The notes beneath the pieces are model-generated. The model was not told the origin of the DNA and made no database searches. It was given only the letters and a program-made list of their open reading frames with translations. This document shows positions 54,951 through 64,000 of a stretch of 64,000 nt of DNA, one piece after another. The position numbers and the translations under genes were made by a program. Position 1 is the first letter of the stretch. Each line of letters opens with the position of its first letter. Source of the DNA: Muscardinus avellanarius (Eukaryota; Chordata; Mammalia; Rodentia; Gliridae); assembly GCA_963383645.1 (NCBI GenBank), contig OY726559.1:119931405-119995404 (forward strand), written 5' to 3'.

Positions 54951-56350
54951 TAATTGGGGCGCGAGTCCACTCTCGGTCGAGAACCTCAGCAAAGATCGAG
55001 TCCACTCGCGGTCGAGAACCTCAGCAAAGATGGGGAAGGATTAGAGTGAAGTACTGCAGCCTCTTATCTGCAGCGATTCTTTCCCTTCTAGGAACTAAGA
55101 GTTCCTAGTGACGGCGCTCTCTAGAAAGAATCTGATATGGACAAAGGCTTCTTGAGCCAATGACAATTTATTACAGGAACCCAGAAAAATTTATACCCTT
55201 CACCAGTGAGATTAATAATAGGAGAAAAAAGAAAAGGGGCGTAATCACAGCAAAACAATAGTGAATTACATGCAAACAAAGTAAATGACTAGTCCAGCAT
55301 TTAGGAGATTAACTCCGGATCTTTCTTCCGATATTGCAGCAGAGCAGTTCCAAAGGGCAATCTTCCAGAAGAAACGGGCACGCCCAAGGCTTGGAGGCTT
55401 CTCGGGGAATCTTCTTTAACTTTCTTGGAACTTTCCATCTTTTGTGCTCAGTCCATATAGCAAGTGTGGGGAGATGTGGTGATTCAGGTGGATGTGATAG
55501 AGTTTCTTCAGGTGTTGGCATCTTACCTTCTAAATCTGAAAGCTTAAGCAAACTCACAACACAGTTTGGCAGACAAAACACCAGAAACAACGCCATGAAG
55601 TTCTTGGATTTAGTTGTCAGATGTATTTCCTTAACTGCTGAACACTCTTCTTTAGACAACAAGCCTATTAAAAGCCTATTCATCTTTAATAATCCATTTC
55701 CCTGTCACAAACCCTCTGCAACCTGCTTCTAACTTTCTAATTCCTTTCTTTCCCAGTTGGGACGTTCTTATGATAAGCTCTTCTTCATGCAAAAATGCTT
55801 TTCTTACTCTTACAGTATTTCCTTTCCTTCATACATATATATTTAGAACATCTGTCCTTTATTTTGTCATATTGATTTCTAACCATGCGGCCAGTCTCTC
55901 TGTCTCGGGGAATGCTCATACTGGGCGTAGAAGTCAACAATCTTTTTCCTTCGGCTCTAATGTATTTGGGCGACTAAGTTGTTCATCAACTAAATTGCTT
56001 TGAAGTCACACACAAAGTTTTATCTTCTCTGTCTCTAGGCAGGATCTCAAGGGTAAACAGAGTTACCTTAAACTGAGCTACCGGTTACCGGAGTTAATGG
56101 CTTAACCTAAGTTAGTGATAGGAATGAGGGTCGGAGACCATTTGTGATTGCTGCAGCTGGAATGCTTATCACAGCATCTGAGTTCTGGCCAGTTCTTCAT
56201 TACTATTGAGCAAAGCCAAGGGCGTTTAGACAAATTATTAGAGAATTTATTTCCACGGACTCAATTTCTTTCATAGTCCTGATCTTACATCACCGGAGCA
56301 ATTCGTGTAGAGAGTTAAAAGGAATCATTACCAAGAAAATAATAGTCATG
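54950..56350 (-). mobile_element. Possible endogenous retrovirus LTR fragment, reverse
   Basis: Read on the minus strand, an AATAAA signal (plus-strand TTTATT at 55,167-55,172) is followed after about 140 bases by a 35-base motif, 'gaggttctcgaccg' type, present twice (plus-strand 54,962-55,031). This resembles the R-U5 layout of rodent ERV LTRs. The 124-codon reverse frame at 55,309-55,683 is not a retroviral protein I recognise. Boundaries are uncertain, and I see no gag, pol or env. Confidence 0.35.
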
Positions 56351-56805
56351 AAGGGTATCTAAAAGTGGGGGGTACTTTGGCCAGAGACGACACCTCCTTC
56401 TCGGGGCTTGTTGCCAATTGGCTATGTGGAGTGGGGTCTCAACACATAGATGCCGAGGCAGCAGGCGGTCTCGGCACCATGCCTCTCCCCAACTGGTCTA
56501 CCCTGGTTCCCCTAGCCAGTATGGATGCTGACACCCCATACTGTTTCTGTTTAGCACAGTCTATGACGACTTTCCTCACATGTTCCCACTATCTCTCCCA
56601 GTCATTGCCCACACTGCTGCACCCACAGTTTACACTCAGGTCCTAGTCAGTGTTCTACACTGTTTCACCATTGTCCGCACCTGACCTGTGCACCCAAGGC
56701 AGTGCTGCCCCTGCTGTCCACAAGAGCCACTTAAAGGACCAGCTGGGGGAGTTATCCTGTCCTCATGTTGCCCACATTGACTCCTGTGACCCCGTCCACT
56801 TTTTT
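56350..56805. other. Unannotated stretch
   Basis: Forward frame of 93 codons at 56,365 lacks motif support. Nothing called. Confidence 0.4.
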
Positions 56806-56990
56806 TTTTATTAACTGCAGATTAAACTCGGGTGTTCTGACTCTGAACTCTGTCCCCAGAACTTTTGATCTCCTATTTTGAACCAGGTTTTCAGCAGGCT
56901 GCAGAAGCTGGCCTAAGAAGCTGGCCTTTGCCTACAAACTTCCTGCCTCAGCCTCCCAAGTCCTGGGGTTACAGATGTGACTCACCAGGC
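56805..56990 (-). repeat. SINE, reverse
   Basis: 'gcctcagcctcccaagtcct' with a T-rich head. Diverged. Confidence 0.75.
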
Positions 56991-57890
56991 TAATCCTGCC
57001 CCACATGTTTTTACACTGACTTCTTGAGCATTTCTCAGGCTGCACCCTAAACCTCTGAGGCCTTTTCCTCCTATGAAGTGAAGTCAACGTATTTGTATAC
57101 CCTTGGAAGTATCCCACTTCTGGGCCTGTGTGTTTTTTCCTCCAGAGCATTTTTAATTCCATCTCCATCTATGCTGACAGCCATTATCTCGCCTTTAGAT
57201 TGAATGCCCTGTCCTACAACGTCCACAGTAACCCAGCACCTATGGTTCAGGACTGGGGCACTTGAGTGAGGACACCCAGATCTAGGTCTGAGGGAGAACA
57301 CTGTGCCTGGATCCCTGGGAGTGAGGGAAGAGGGCTGGGGCCTGGATCTCTGGGTCTGAAGGAGGAGAACTGGGGCAGAAGGGGGATCCAGGATAGTAGA
57401 GAGTGAGAAAGAGCACAACTCTGGGTCCCAATAGTGATCTTGGGAGAGTGTGTGCACTGGTTCATCCAGGCAGTGGTGGCAGCTGCCACAGGCTTAGTGC
57501 CAGCCCTCCACTGTGGGAATCTCAACACGTGCAAGGTCAGCAAACTTTCCCTTCCTGTGTAAAAGGCTAATTTCAGGGCTAGGGCCAGTGCTTAGTATAA
57601 ACAAGTTTCTGAGTTCAGTCCTGGGCACCACATATCCAAGACCAAGAGGTGAAAAAAACAGCCATAGTTTGCAGAGCGTTTGTATCTCTCTCCAAACTGC
57701 ATCCTATGGGGCCCAGGTTACACCACCTCCCTGTTACCTGGTGTACCTCCGCGATTGTCTCCACTGGTCACTGTGTAGATGAGAAAGCTGAGGCTCATAG
57801 CAGTGAGGTTTTTCCAAATTCAGGAGGTTGGATAATAAGACAAATTTTTGTCCATTTTATATCTTATTTGTTGTTTTTTAGGTTTTTTGT
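56990..57890. other. Unannotated stretch with G-rich imperfect repeat
   Basis: At about 57,280-57,400 two to three imperfect copies of a 'ctgggtctgaaggagga'-like unit occur. Otherwise no feature is called. Confidence 0.45.
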
Positions 57891-58080
57891 TTTGTGTATG
57901 TACTGCTGGGGATTGAACTCAGGGACATTCTACCTCTAATCTACATACCCAGCCCTTTTTATTTTTATTATTTTGAAACAAGATATTGCTACATTACTAT
58001 GTTATGGCCTCAACCTTATGATTCTCCTGTTTCAGCCTCCCGCCTACTGGGCTTAAAGGTGTGTGCCACCAGGCTCAGCT
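57890..58080 (-). repeat. SINE (B1-ID dimer), reverse
   Basis: 'tgctggggattgaactcagg' to 'gtgtgccaccaggctcagct'. Confidence 0.82.
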
Positions 58081-58274
58081 AACGATTTTCAGTTTGTGTT
58101 GGGCAATGACACTTGAGCTGTTTTTTCTTGAATCTGCAGTCTTCCCATCTCAGCCTGTTAAGTCCCAGTACTGAGGCATTTTCTGAGGGTAGGTGTCAGG
58201 TTCGGGGATGGGAGAACATCTATCGAGCAGAAACACACCCTGATGAGAATTGTTTATTATTCAATGAGTCACTC

Positions 58275-58283
58275 TGACTATGT

Positions 58284-58322
<39 letters not shown>

Positions 58323-58330
58323 TATATATG
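58275..58330 (+). repeat. (TG)n microsatellite
   Basis: About 20 TG units. Confidence 0.95.
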
Positions 58331-58439
58331 CATGTGTGAATTTGGCGTTGTTTTGAGGCTTTTTTCTCCAATTCTGTAGGTTCTCTCTTCAGACTCTTGT
58401 TTCCTTTGCATCCAGGAGTTTTCAAATTTCAAGGTTGTC

Positions 58440-59580
58440 TTGAAGTAGTTTCTACCAGTGCCAAAATATACTGAAGAATTAGCCCTATGTTTTCTTCAAG
58501 TAACTGCAAAGTTTCTGATCTAATTTCTAGGTTTTTGACCTATCTTGAGTTTTGTGCAGAGTAAGAGATGGAATCTAATTTTATTCCTTTATTCCTTTTT
58601 TTCTGGACATTCAGTGTTCCCAGGATCATATGTTGAAAAGACTGTCTTCTTTCTGGCACATATTTTGGCACCTATGTCAAGAATCAACTGGCTATAAGTG
58701 TGTAGATTCATCTCTGTGTCTTCTATTCTGTTCCACTGGTCTGCATGTTTGTTTTCATGCCAATAGTATGCTGTTTCATTCCTATAGCTCGGTAGTATAA
58801 TTAAAAATTAGGTATTGTGATGGTTCCACCATGATTCTTCTTGTTCAGAGTTGCTTTGCCTATTCTGAGGCTTTTGTTCTTTCATATGAATTTGAGAACT
58901 GTTTTCTTTAGTACAATGCAGAATGCCATTGGTATTTTGACAGGAATGTCATAGAATCTGTATGTGGCTTTTAAATCTGTAAGGCCCTTTTGACATATTT
59001 ATCCGAGAACATGGATGGGAGATCTTCCCGTCTTCTAAGATCTTCTTCAGTTTCCTTCTCTGGTGTTCTGTGGTGTTCACAATATAGAACTTTTGCCTCC
59101 TTGGTCTTGTATTACTAAGTATTTTCATTTTCAAAGGAATTGGGAATTAAATTATTTTCAAGATATTTTTCAGTGTATTTGTGGCTGTGGAAAAGAAAAA
59201 CTATTGATATTTTAAGTTGATTTAATATCTGGGTACTTTGCTGAATTTATCAGCTCTAGAAGTCTTCTGGTGGAAGATTTGTGTTATATATTTATAACAT
59301 ACATATGTATAATATAATATGTCATATGACTATAATATATAATACATTATTATTTATATTATACTAATATATATTAAATATATATTTTATATAATACATA
59401 TTTTTTCATTCTCAGTATAGAATCATGTCATCTGCAAACAGAGGTAATTTCACTTCTTCTTTGTGTGCTTGTATTCTTTTAATTTCCTTCTCTTGCCTTA
59501 TAGCTCTGGCTAGAATTTCAAGTATTATATTGAATAGGAGTGGTGATAATGAGCATCCTATAAGGTCCTCATCACATTTC
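58440..59580 (-). mobile_element. LINE-1 ORF2 fragment, reverse
   Basis: Reads as L1 in reverse ('tctattctgttccactggtc', 'atgccaatagtatgctgttt', 'tctgcaaacagaggtaattt'). An AT-rich run at about 59,285-59,400 interrupts it. Stops are present, so it is inactive. With its SINE insertion at 59,600 it fills the space upstream of the kinase. Confidence 0.92.
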
Positions 59581-59599
59581 TCATTAGAAAACCTAAAAC

Positions 59600-59784
59600 C
59601 AGCCGGGCATGGTGGCGCACGCTTGTAATCCCCCCGCTTGGGAGGCAGAGACAGGAGGATCGCACAGGTTCGAATCCAGCAGCATGCGCTGGCTTAGGAG
59701 ACCCTGTTTCCAAATAAAAATGTAAAAAAAGGTCTGGGAGTGTAGCCCAGAGGTAGAAGGGCTTCCAGGAACCCCAGTACCAAA

Positions 59785-59844
<60 letters not shown>

Positions 59845-59845
59845 A
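59600..59845 (+). repeat. SINE (B1-ID dimer), young, with (GAAA)n tail
   Basis: Near-consensus copy ('gccgggcatggtggcgcacg' to 'ttccaggaaccccagtacc') with a long GAAA tail. A perfect target-site duplication 'agaaaacctaaaacc' flanks it (59,585-59,599 and about 59,842-59,857). It is inserted in the old L1. Confidence 0.95.
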
Positions 59846-59859
59846 AACCTAAAACCCAG

Positions 59860-60262
59860 AATGCAATAGGTCAATATATTTAAAGTGATGAATCCTTTGG
59901 CCTGCAATACTGCCCTTTTCATACAAGGGGAAATGGAGGTATTTCAGATACCATTGTCCTTTCATGCTGCTCTAACAAATACCATAGGCTGGGTAATTGA
60001 TTAAAAATAAAAGTCAATTTCTAGATGTTCCGGAGGTAAGGCCAAGGACATTCCGCATTGGAGAGAGTGGATGACTTGAACTCACTATAACAAGGCCTTT
60101 CTTTTCCATTTCTTTCTCTTTTTTTTTTCTTTTTCTTTTTTGGAAGTACTTGGGATTCTATCCATTCTACCAAGGAGCCAAGTGGCCAGCGATAGCCTTA
60201 AACTTGCAACTTCCTGACTAGCTTGGATCACAGATTTGTGTCACCATGCCAGTTTAATAAAT

Positions 60263-60303
<41 letters not shown>

Positions 60304-61080
60304 TGTATTCCTGGGTTTCAACCCAGGGACTTGTAAATGCTCACTCCTTCCTAAATGTACACATCCTATCCGGGAAATTGCAGCTTCATAGACTAACCCC
60401 TCCTGAATCCCCCTCTCAACACTTGCAGTGGGGTTGAAGTCTCAATAGGAATGCTGGGGCACACACATTCAAACCACAGCAGCAGATAAGCAAGAGCCAA
60501 GGGAGTTGATCACTAGACCTATTCTGCATAAGGGCAATCCTTCAGGTGGAAATGAAGGACATTAGATAGGAACTCAGAGGTGGATGAAGAGAGAAAGACC
60601 TCTGATACAGCCAATTTCATGAGTTAGAAAAGTTAGTGTGACTTTTGTTTCTCTTTTTCCTTCGCCCCCAACCTAATGTGAGAATAATTTAAGATAATAT
60701 ATAGAAAAGAATCCAATTACCAGTCTATATTACTGAGCACACAGCACAAACACAATGCTTTGTGACTTTTGTCTCTGTTGGGGTGGGATTTGAGCTGTGC
60801 TCGAGAAGAATCTGTATGTTCTTGAGCCTGTCCTGCTGCAGACTCACATCAGTGGTACCAGTGTCGCATGTTAAATTGAATCCTCACAGAACGTCAAAGA
60901 AATATCTATGGACCAGACCCCCTCATATGAAAGAGATGGGGATTAAAATGTTTCTGTAACAAAAATCAAACAAATAGAGAAGGTAATCATGTGGAATTGA
61001 GGGACAGAAACACTGTATGACATTCAGGAAACAAATGACAGAATCCAGTCCTCCCTAGTCAGAGAAAATGCCTGAACACA
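59860..61080. other. Unannotated stretch with (TG)n and a decayed SINE
   Basis: Reverse SINE remnant at about 60,135-60,260 and (TG)n at about 60,266-60,305. The rest shows no gene. Confidence 0.55.
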
Positions 61081-61084
61081 CCAA

Positions 61085-61690
61085 TGAAAATGACGGGTGG
61101 TGGCACACGCCTTGAATCCCAGTACGTGGGAGGCTTAGACAGGAGGATCACAGGTTCCAGGCCAGCCGAATTAACAGCAAGACACTATTTCAAAATAAAA
61201 ACTAAAAAGGGGCCAGGCATGGTGGTGCACGTTTGTAATTCCAGCTTTTGGGAGGCTGAGACAAGAGGACCGCTCTCTCTAAGCCACCTGTGTAGCCTGG
61301 CATGGCTCTTGGCTCCTGTCCTTGCATTAGGTTGGGGGGGAAGGAAAAAGACAGTGTCCAGCAGGTACCCTGAATAACCACAGGTGAGAGGACCTCTCCA
61401 CCAGGTATCGACTTCCTGGCACTCAAACACCTGGTTTACCAACCTTTTAATACAGATGATCCAGTGAAAAAAAGTAATTGAATACACTGAGTATAGATAT
61501 GATGAGCATTTTATTTGTGTGTGTATGTGTGTATTACTGTGTATTGAACCCAGGGTATTCTACCTCTGAGCTATACCCCTAGTCCAGTTTTTAAAATTTT
61601 ATCTACAAACAGGATCTCAGTAGATTGATGAGAGCCTCACTGCTTGCTGAGGCTGTTGTCCAACCCATTATCCTCCTGTTTCAGCCCAAA
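61085..61690. repeat. SINE cluster upstream of the kinase gene
   Basis: Forward copy at about 61,085-61,205, forward left half at about 61,210-61,275, and reverse dimer at about 61,530-61,690. Confidence 0.75.
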
Positions 61691-61876
61691 GGTCCACATT
61701 GTTTATAAACTGTAAAAGCCACTGAAGCACTCTCTAAATTTTAACTTCTAAACAAGTTAGTCTCCATACCCTATGGAAGTAAAGAAGCTTTTAGAGGTTT
61801 TCTCATTCTTGTTATTAAACTGGGAAAAGTCTTGGAGGGCAAAGGTAAGACAGCCCCAGCAGGCCATGGCTCGCCC

Positions 61877-61947
61877 TGATTGGGCCATGTCTAGCCATGA
61901 CCTCACAAAGAGCCTCTATGAGGTGTCAGGGACTGGCTATATAAGGA
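61877..61947 (+). promoter_or_regulatory. Kinase gene core promoter
   Basis: Three elements are in sensible order: an inverted CCAAT box ('attgg', 61,879-61,883), a CRE-like 'tgacctca' (61,898-61,905, one mismatch from TGACGTCA) and a TATA box ('ctatataagg', 61,937-61,946). A start site near 61,970 would give a leader of about 200 bases. CRE-like sites are common in promoters active in spermatids through CREM, which suits a sperm kinase. This is inference from motifs only. Confidence 0.6.
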
Positions 61948-62044
61948 CCTGGCTGTTACTGGTCATTTGTCCGTTGAGTACAGGAAGCTATCGTGTGGTG
62001 ACCTGTAGGACTGTGTCTTGGTGCTTGTGTGGATTTGGATTCAG

Positions 62045-62175
62045 TTTGGCTTTGACTTCTGATTTTGGACCTAGGATTTTGGATTTTGGCATTGGAACTT
62101 TGGATCGTGGACCTTTGGATTTTGTACTTTGGCTTTGATTTTTGGCTCAGGACTTTGGATTTTGGGCTTTGACTC
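62045..62175 (+). repeat. Degenerate heptamer repeat (TTTGGAT)n in the kinase 5' leader
   Basis: Roughly eighteen imperfect 7-base units ('ggattttggattttggc' core) fill the last 130 bases before the kinase ATG. The reverse strand frame through it (Ser/Lys/Gln-rich) is a by-product of the repeat. Confidence 0.8.
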
Positions 62176-62176
62176 A

Positions 62177-63988
62177 ATGGCTGGGAAGAGAGAAGGTAGG
62201 GAGGTGAGTCCAGGCATCTCCACCGACAATCCCTGGAAGGAGGCCCTCAAAGGTCAATATACCATCATGCGGAAAATTGGCCAGGGTGCATTTGGCAGCA
62301 TCCATCTGGCCTGCCATATCCTCACTGGGATGGAGGTGGCTATAAAAGTTATAAATAAATCAAGGCATCAGCTCCCCTTCATGCCAGAGGTAGAGATAAT
62401 GAAGACGGTGGAACATCAACACGTGGTGCAGCTCTTTGAGATTGTGGAGACACCGAACACAACTTGTATAATCATGGAGTTTGTGAGCGGGGGTGAGCTG
62501 CCCGTTGGCCTGAGGGAGGAGGAGGCCCGGCGGCTGTTCAGGCAGATCCTGTGGGCGGTGCACTATTGCCATCAAGAAGGCATCATCCACAGAGACCTGA
62601 AGCCGGAAAACATCCTGCTGGACCAGGAGGGGAACGTGAAGCTCATTGATTTTGGGCTGAGCTGTAAAATCAAGTCTGGGCAGCAGCTGACATCTTTTTG
62701 TGGAACTCTCGCATTCTGTGCTCCTGAGCTCTATGAGGAGCAACCATATGGCCCCAAGGTGGACATCTGGGGTTTGGGGGTCCTCCTCCACTTAATTTTA
62801 ACAGAGACTCTCCCCTTCTTGCAAAGTCTCAACTCTCAGGAGAAGAAAGAGCGGGTCATGCGGGGACACTACAAGGAGCCCACTCACCTTTCCCCCGAGG
62901 CTCAGGACATTATCAGGCAGCTGCTGACAGTAGACCCAGCCCAGAGGCCAACAGCTGAAGATATTCTAGGGCACCCATGGCTGGTTCAGGGTGAAGACGT
63001 ACCACCTCCTCCCAAGCCTCTCCCCAAGGAGCCGAATGCCTTGATTTTAAGGGTCATGCGTTGCCTGGGATATGACCCACACCTCACCTGGATGTCTGTG
63101 TCCAACAGACTCTTTAACCATCTGAGTGCCACCTACCTCATGGTACAGCAGAGGGTGAGCCAGGGTACAGTCCAGGTGAGGCAGAAACAACATCAGAGCA
63201 GTGCACCACCTCCAACACCAGCAGACACTTTTGCTCTCCCCCCAGTACGGAGAGCTAGCGAGCCTGCCCGTCCCACCAATCCCTTGCTCTCTGGGCATTC
63301 CCTGGACCAAGAGGGCACACAGTTAGGGCACAAGAGAGACAGAAGACACAGCCTCCCAGCCATCCCCCTGGGCAGCATGGGAGGGAGTAGTGCCAGCTCG
63401 ATGGAGAGTGACAACAGCTTGCCCAGTGAGAGCGTGCCCAGGGAGAGACTGCCCAGCAGGAGCCAGCTCAGCCCGGAGGGGAGGGGAGAGAGCCTGCCCA
63501 ACAAAAGCCTGCCCAGCAAGATCCTGCTCAGGGAAAACCTGCCCAGCAAGATACTGCCCAGAAAGTGCCTGCCAAATGTTCACGTGCTTAGCCCCAAAGG
63601 GAGAAAGCACAGGCTTTCTACCATTCAGCGCTGGCACCAGAAGAAAGAAAATGACAGCTGGGCCCCCTCTCTGCCGACCATCGCAGAGAGAGAGGAGAAT
63701 GTGCCAGTGCCTGAGGTGTGCACCCCTCAGCAGAGTGAACAGAGCCTGGGAAGCACGAGTGAGAAGTCCCCTGCTCCCAGCATGGCACCCCTGCACGATC
63801 TTGAGGACACAGCCCCTGACGTCACCTGGGGCTGGAGGCAGGCTGGCAAGAGAATTCTGGGCAGCATCATGAGAGCCTGCTGCAGCTGCCTGATGGCCAA
63901 AAAGACTCGCCCTAGAACCAGCCAAGAAGCAAAGAGGTGCCCTAAAACATTCAGAGCTAAGGTGTCTCCATCAAAAACAGGCCAGTGA
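62177..63988 (+). CDS. Sperm motility kinase-like Ser/Thr protein kinase
   Basis: Intronless 603-residue frame from the first in-frame ATG; the frame is open further upstream, but without an ATG. Kinase domain about 28-269: glycine loop GQGAFG (35-40), VAIK Lys57, helix-C Glu71, HRD (138-140) with LKPEN, DFG (158-160), activation loop '[14 protein letters not shown]', APE (182-184). A UBA-like segment (about 286-325, '[12 protein letters not shown]') follows, as in MARK/AMPK-related and Smok kinases. After the hinge 'SGGEL' about six residues are missing relative to MARK-type kinases (helix D). Residues about 414-480 are a 5-residue 'LPSK[IS]' repeat. The tail ends in a Cys- and basic-rich stretch ('CCSCLMAKK'). 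Smok kinases are testis-specific and multi-copy in rodents. A MARK or TSSK relative is less likely. All catalytic residues are present, so it is probably active. Confidence 0.9.
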   Translation: MAGKREGREVSPGISTDNPWKEALKGQYTIMRKIGQGAFGSIHLACHILTGMEVAIKVINKSRHQLPFMPEVEIMKTVEHQHVVQLFEIVETPNTTCIIMEFVSGGELPVGLREEEARRLFRQILWAVHYCHQEGIIHRDLKPENILLDQEGNVKLIDFGLSCKIKSGQQLTSFCGTLAFCAPELYEEQPYGPKVDIWGLGVLLHLILTETLPFLQSLNSQEKKERVMRGHYKEPTHLSPEAQDIIRQLLTVDPAQRPTAEDILGHPWLVQGEDVPPPPKPLPKEPNALILRVMRCLGYDPHLTWMSVSNRLFNHLSATYLMVQQRVSQGTVQVRQKQHQSSAPPPTPADTFALPPVRRASEPARPTNPLLSGHSLDQEGTQLGHKRDRRHSLPAIPLGSMGGSSASSMESDNSLPSESVPRERLPSRSQLSPEGRGESLPNKSLPSKILLRENLPSKILPRKCLPNVHVLSPKGRKHRLSTIQRWHQKKENDSWAPSLPTIAEREENVPVPEVCTPQQSEQSLGSTSEKSPAPSMAPLHDLEDTAPDVTWGWRQAGKRILGSIMRACCSCLMAKKTRPRTSQEAKRCPKTFRAKVSPSKTGQ

Positions 63989-64000
63989 GCAACATCAAGG

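Noticed and set aside
59600..59770. tRNA-like A and B boxes in SINEs
   Set aside because: The ID-like half of each SINE has tRNA ancestry. None folds into an obvious intact tRNA by eye and all are dispersed repeats.
62129..62176. Upstream extension of the kinase frame
   Set aside because: The extension starts at a TTG and is encoded by the heptamer repeat. The first in-frame ATG is at 62,177, where family-like sequence begins.
1..64000. CRISPR arrays, operons or phage-like systems
   Set aside because: Repeats are dispersed SINE/LINE elements, microsatellites and minisatellites typical of a mammalian genome. No spaced direct-repeat array was seen.

Overview
The window is mammalian nuclear DNA, most likely from a squirrel-family rodent (Sciuridae: ground squirrel, marmot or tree squirrel). 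The main reason is the interspersed-repeat load. Dozens of dimeric SINEs join a B1/7SL-like left half to an ID-like right half and end in A-rich tails. There are also many 3'-truncated LINE-1 copies and frequent CA/TG microsatellites. There are no bacterial-style operons. The species call is an inference from repeat style, not from a database match.

Bases 1-10,284 are mostly repeats. They include a minus-strand LINE-1, a purine microsatellite, and one arm (about 3,290-4,080) of a duplicated segment whose other arm lies at about 52,330-53,395.

Bases 10,285-39,028 hold the main find. Small exons with clean splice sites and compatible phases read as an NBPF-family (neuroblastoma breakpoint family) gene, closest by eye to the NBPF6 type. 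Nineteen exons join in one open frame of about 888 codons with no stop. Four exons encode Olduvai (DUF1220/NBPF) or Olduvai-like domains, four encode the 'ELTQLR.KL.EGRDAS' coiled-coil module, and two each encode the N-terminal modules. The gene body is an ancient partial tandem duplication (copy A about 9,260-22,640; copy B about 24,400-38,300). Module order differs between the copies: alpha-beta-gamma-delta-Olduvai in A, beta-gamma-alpha-delta-Olduvai in B. As I understand it, mouse and rat lack NBPF genes, so a retained and rearranged rodent copy is notable. Neither the true first exon nor the last exon is certain, and two adjacent genes are also possible.

Bases 39,029-61,690 are repeat-rich and hold few genes. 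They contain a minisatellite with an exact ~100-bp higher-order period (about 45,590-46,260), LINE-1 ORF2 fragments, a CpG-rich promoter-like island (about 49,650-50,050), a frameshifted C2H2 zinc-finger relic just downstream of it, the second duplication arm, a possible endogenous-retrovirus LTR fragment (about 54,950-56,350), and a long minus-strand LINE-1.

Bases 61,876-63,988 hold an intact intronless kinase gene of the sperm motility kinase (Smok) / MARK-like family. It has a recognisable promoter (inverted CCAAT, CRE-like site, TATA) and a degenerate heptamer repeat in its 5' leader. The protein is 603 residues with all catalytic motifs, a UBA-like segment, a six-residue gap after the hinge, and a tail partly built from a 15-bp tandem repeat. 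I see no functional link between the kinase and the NBPF-like gene beyond proximity.
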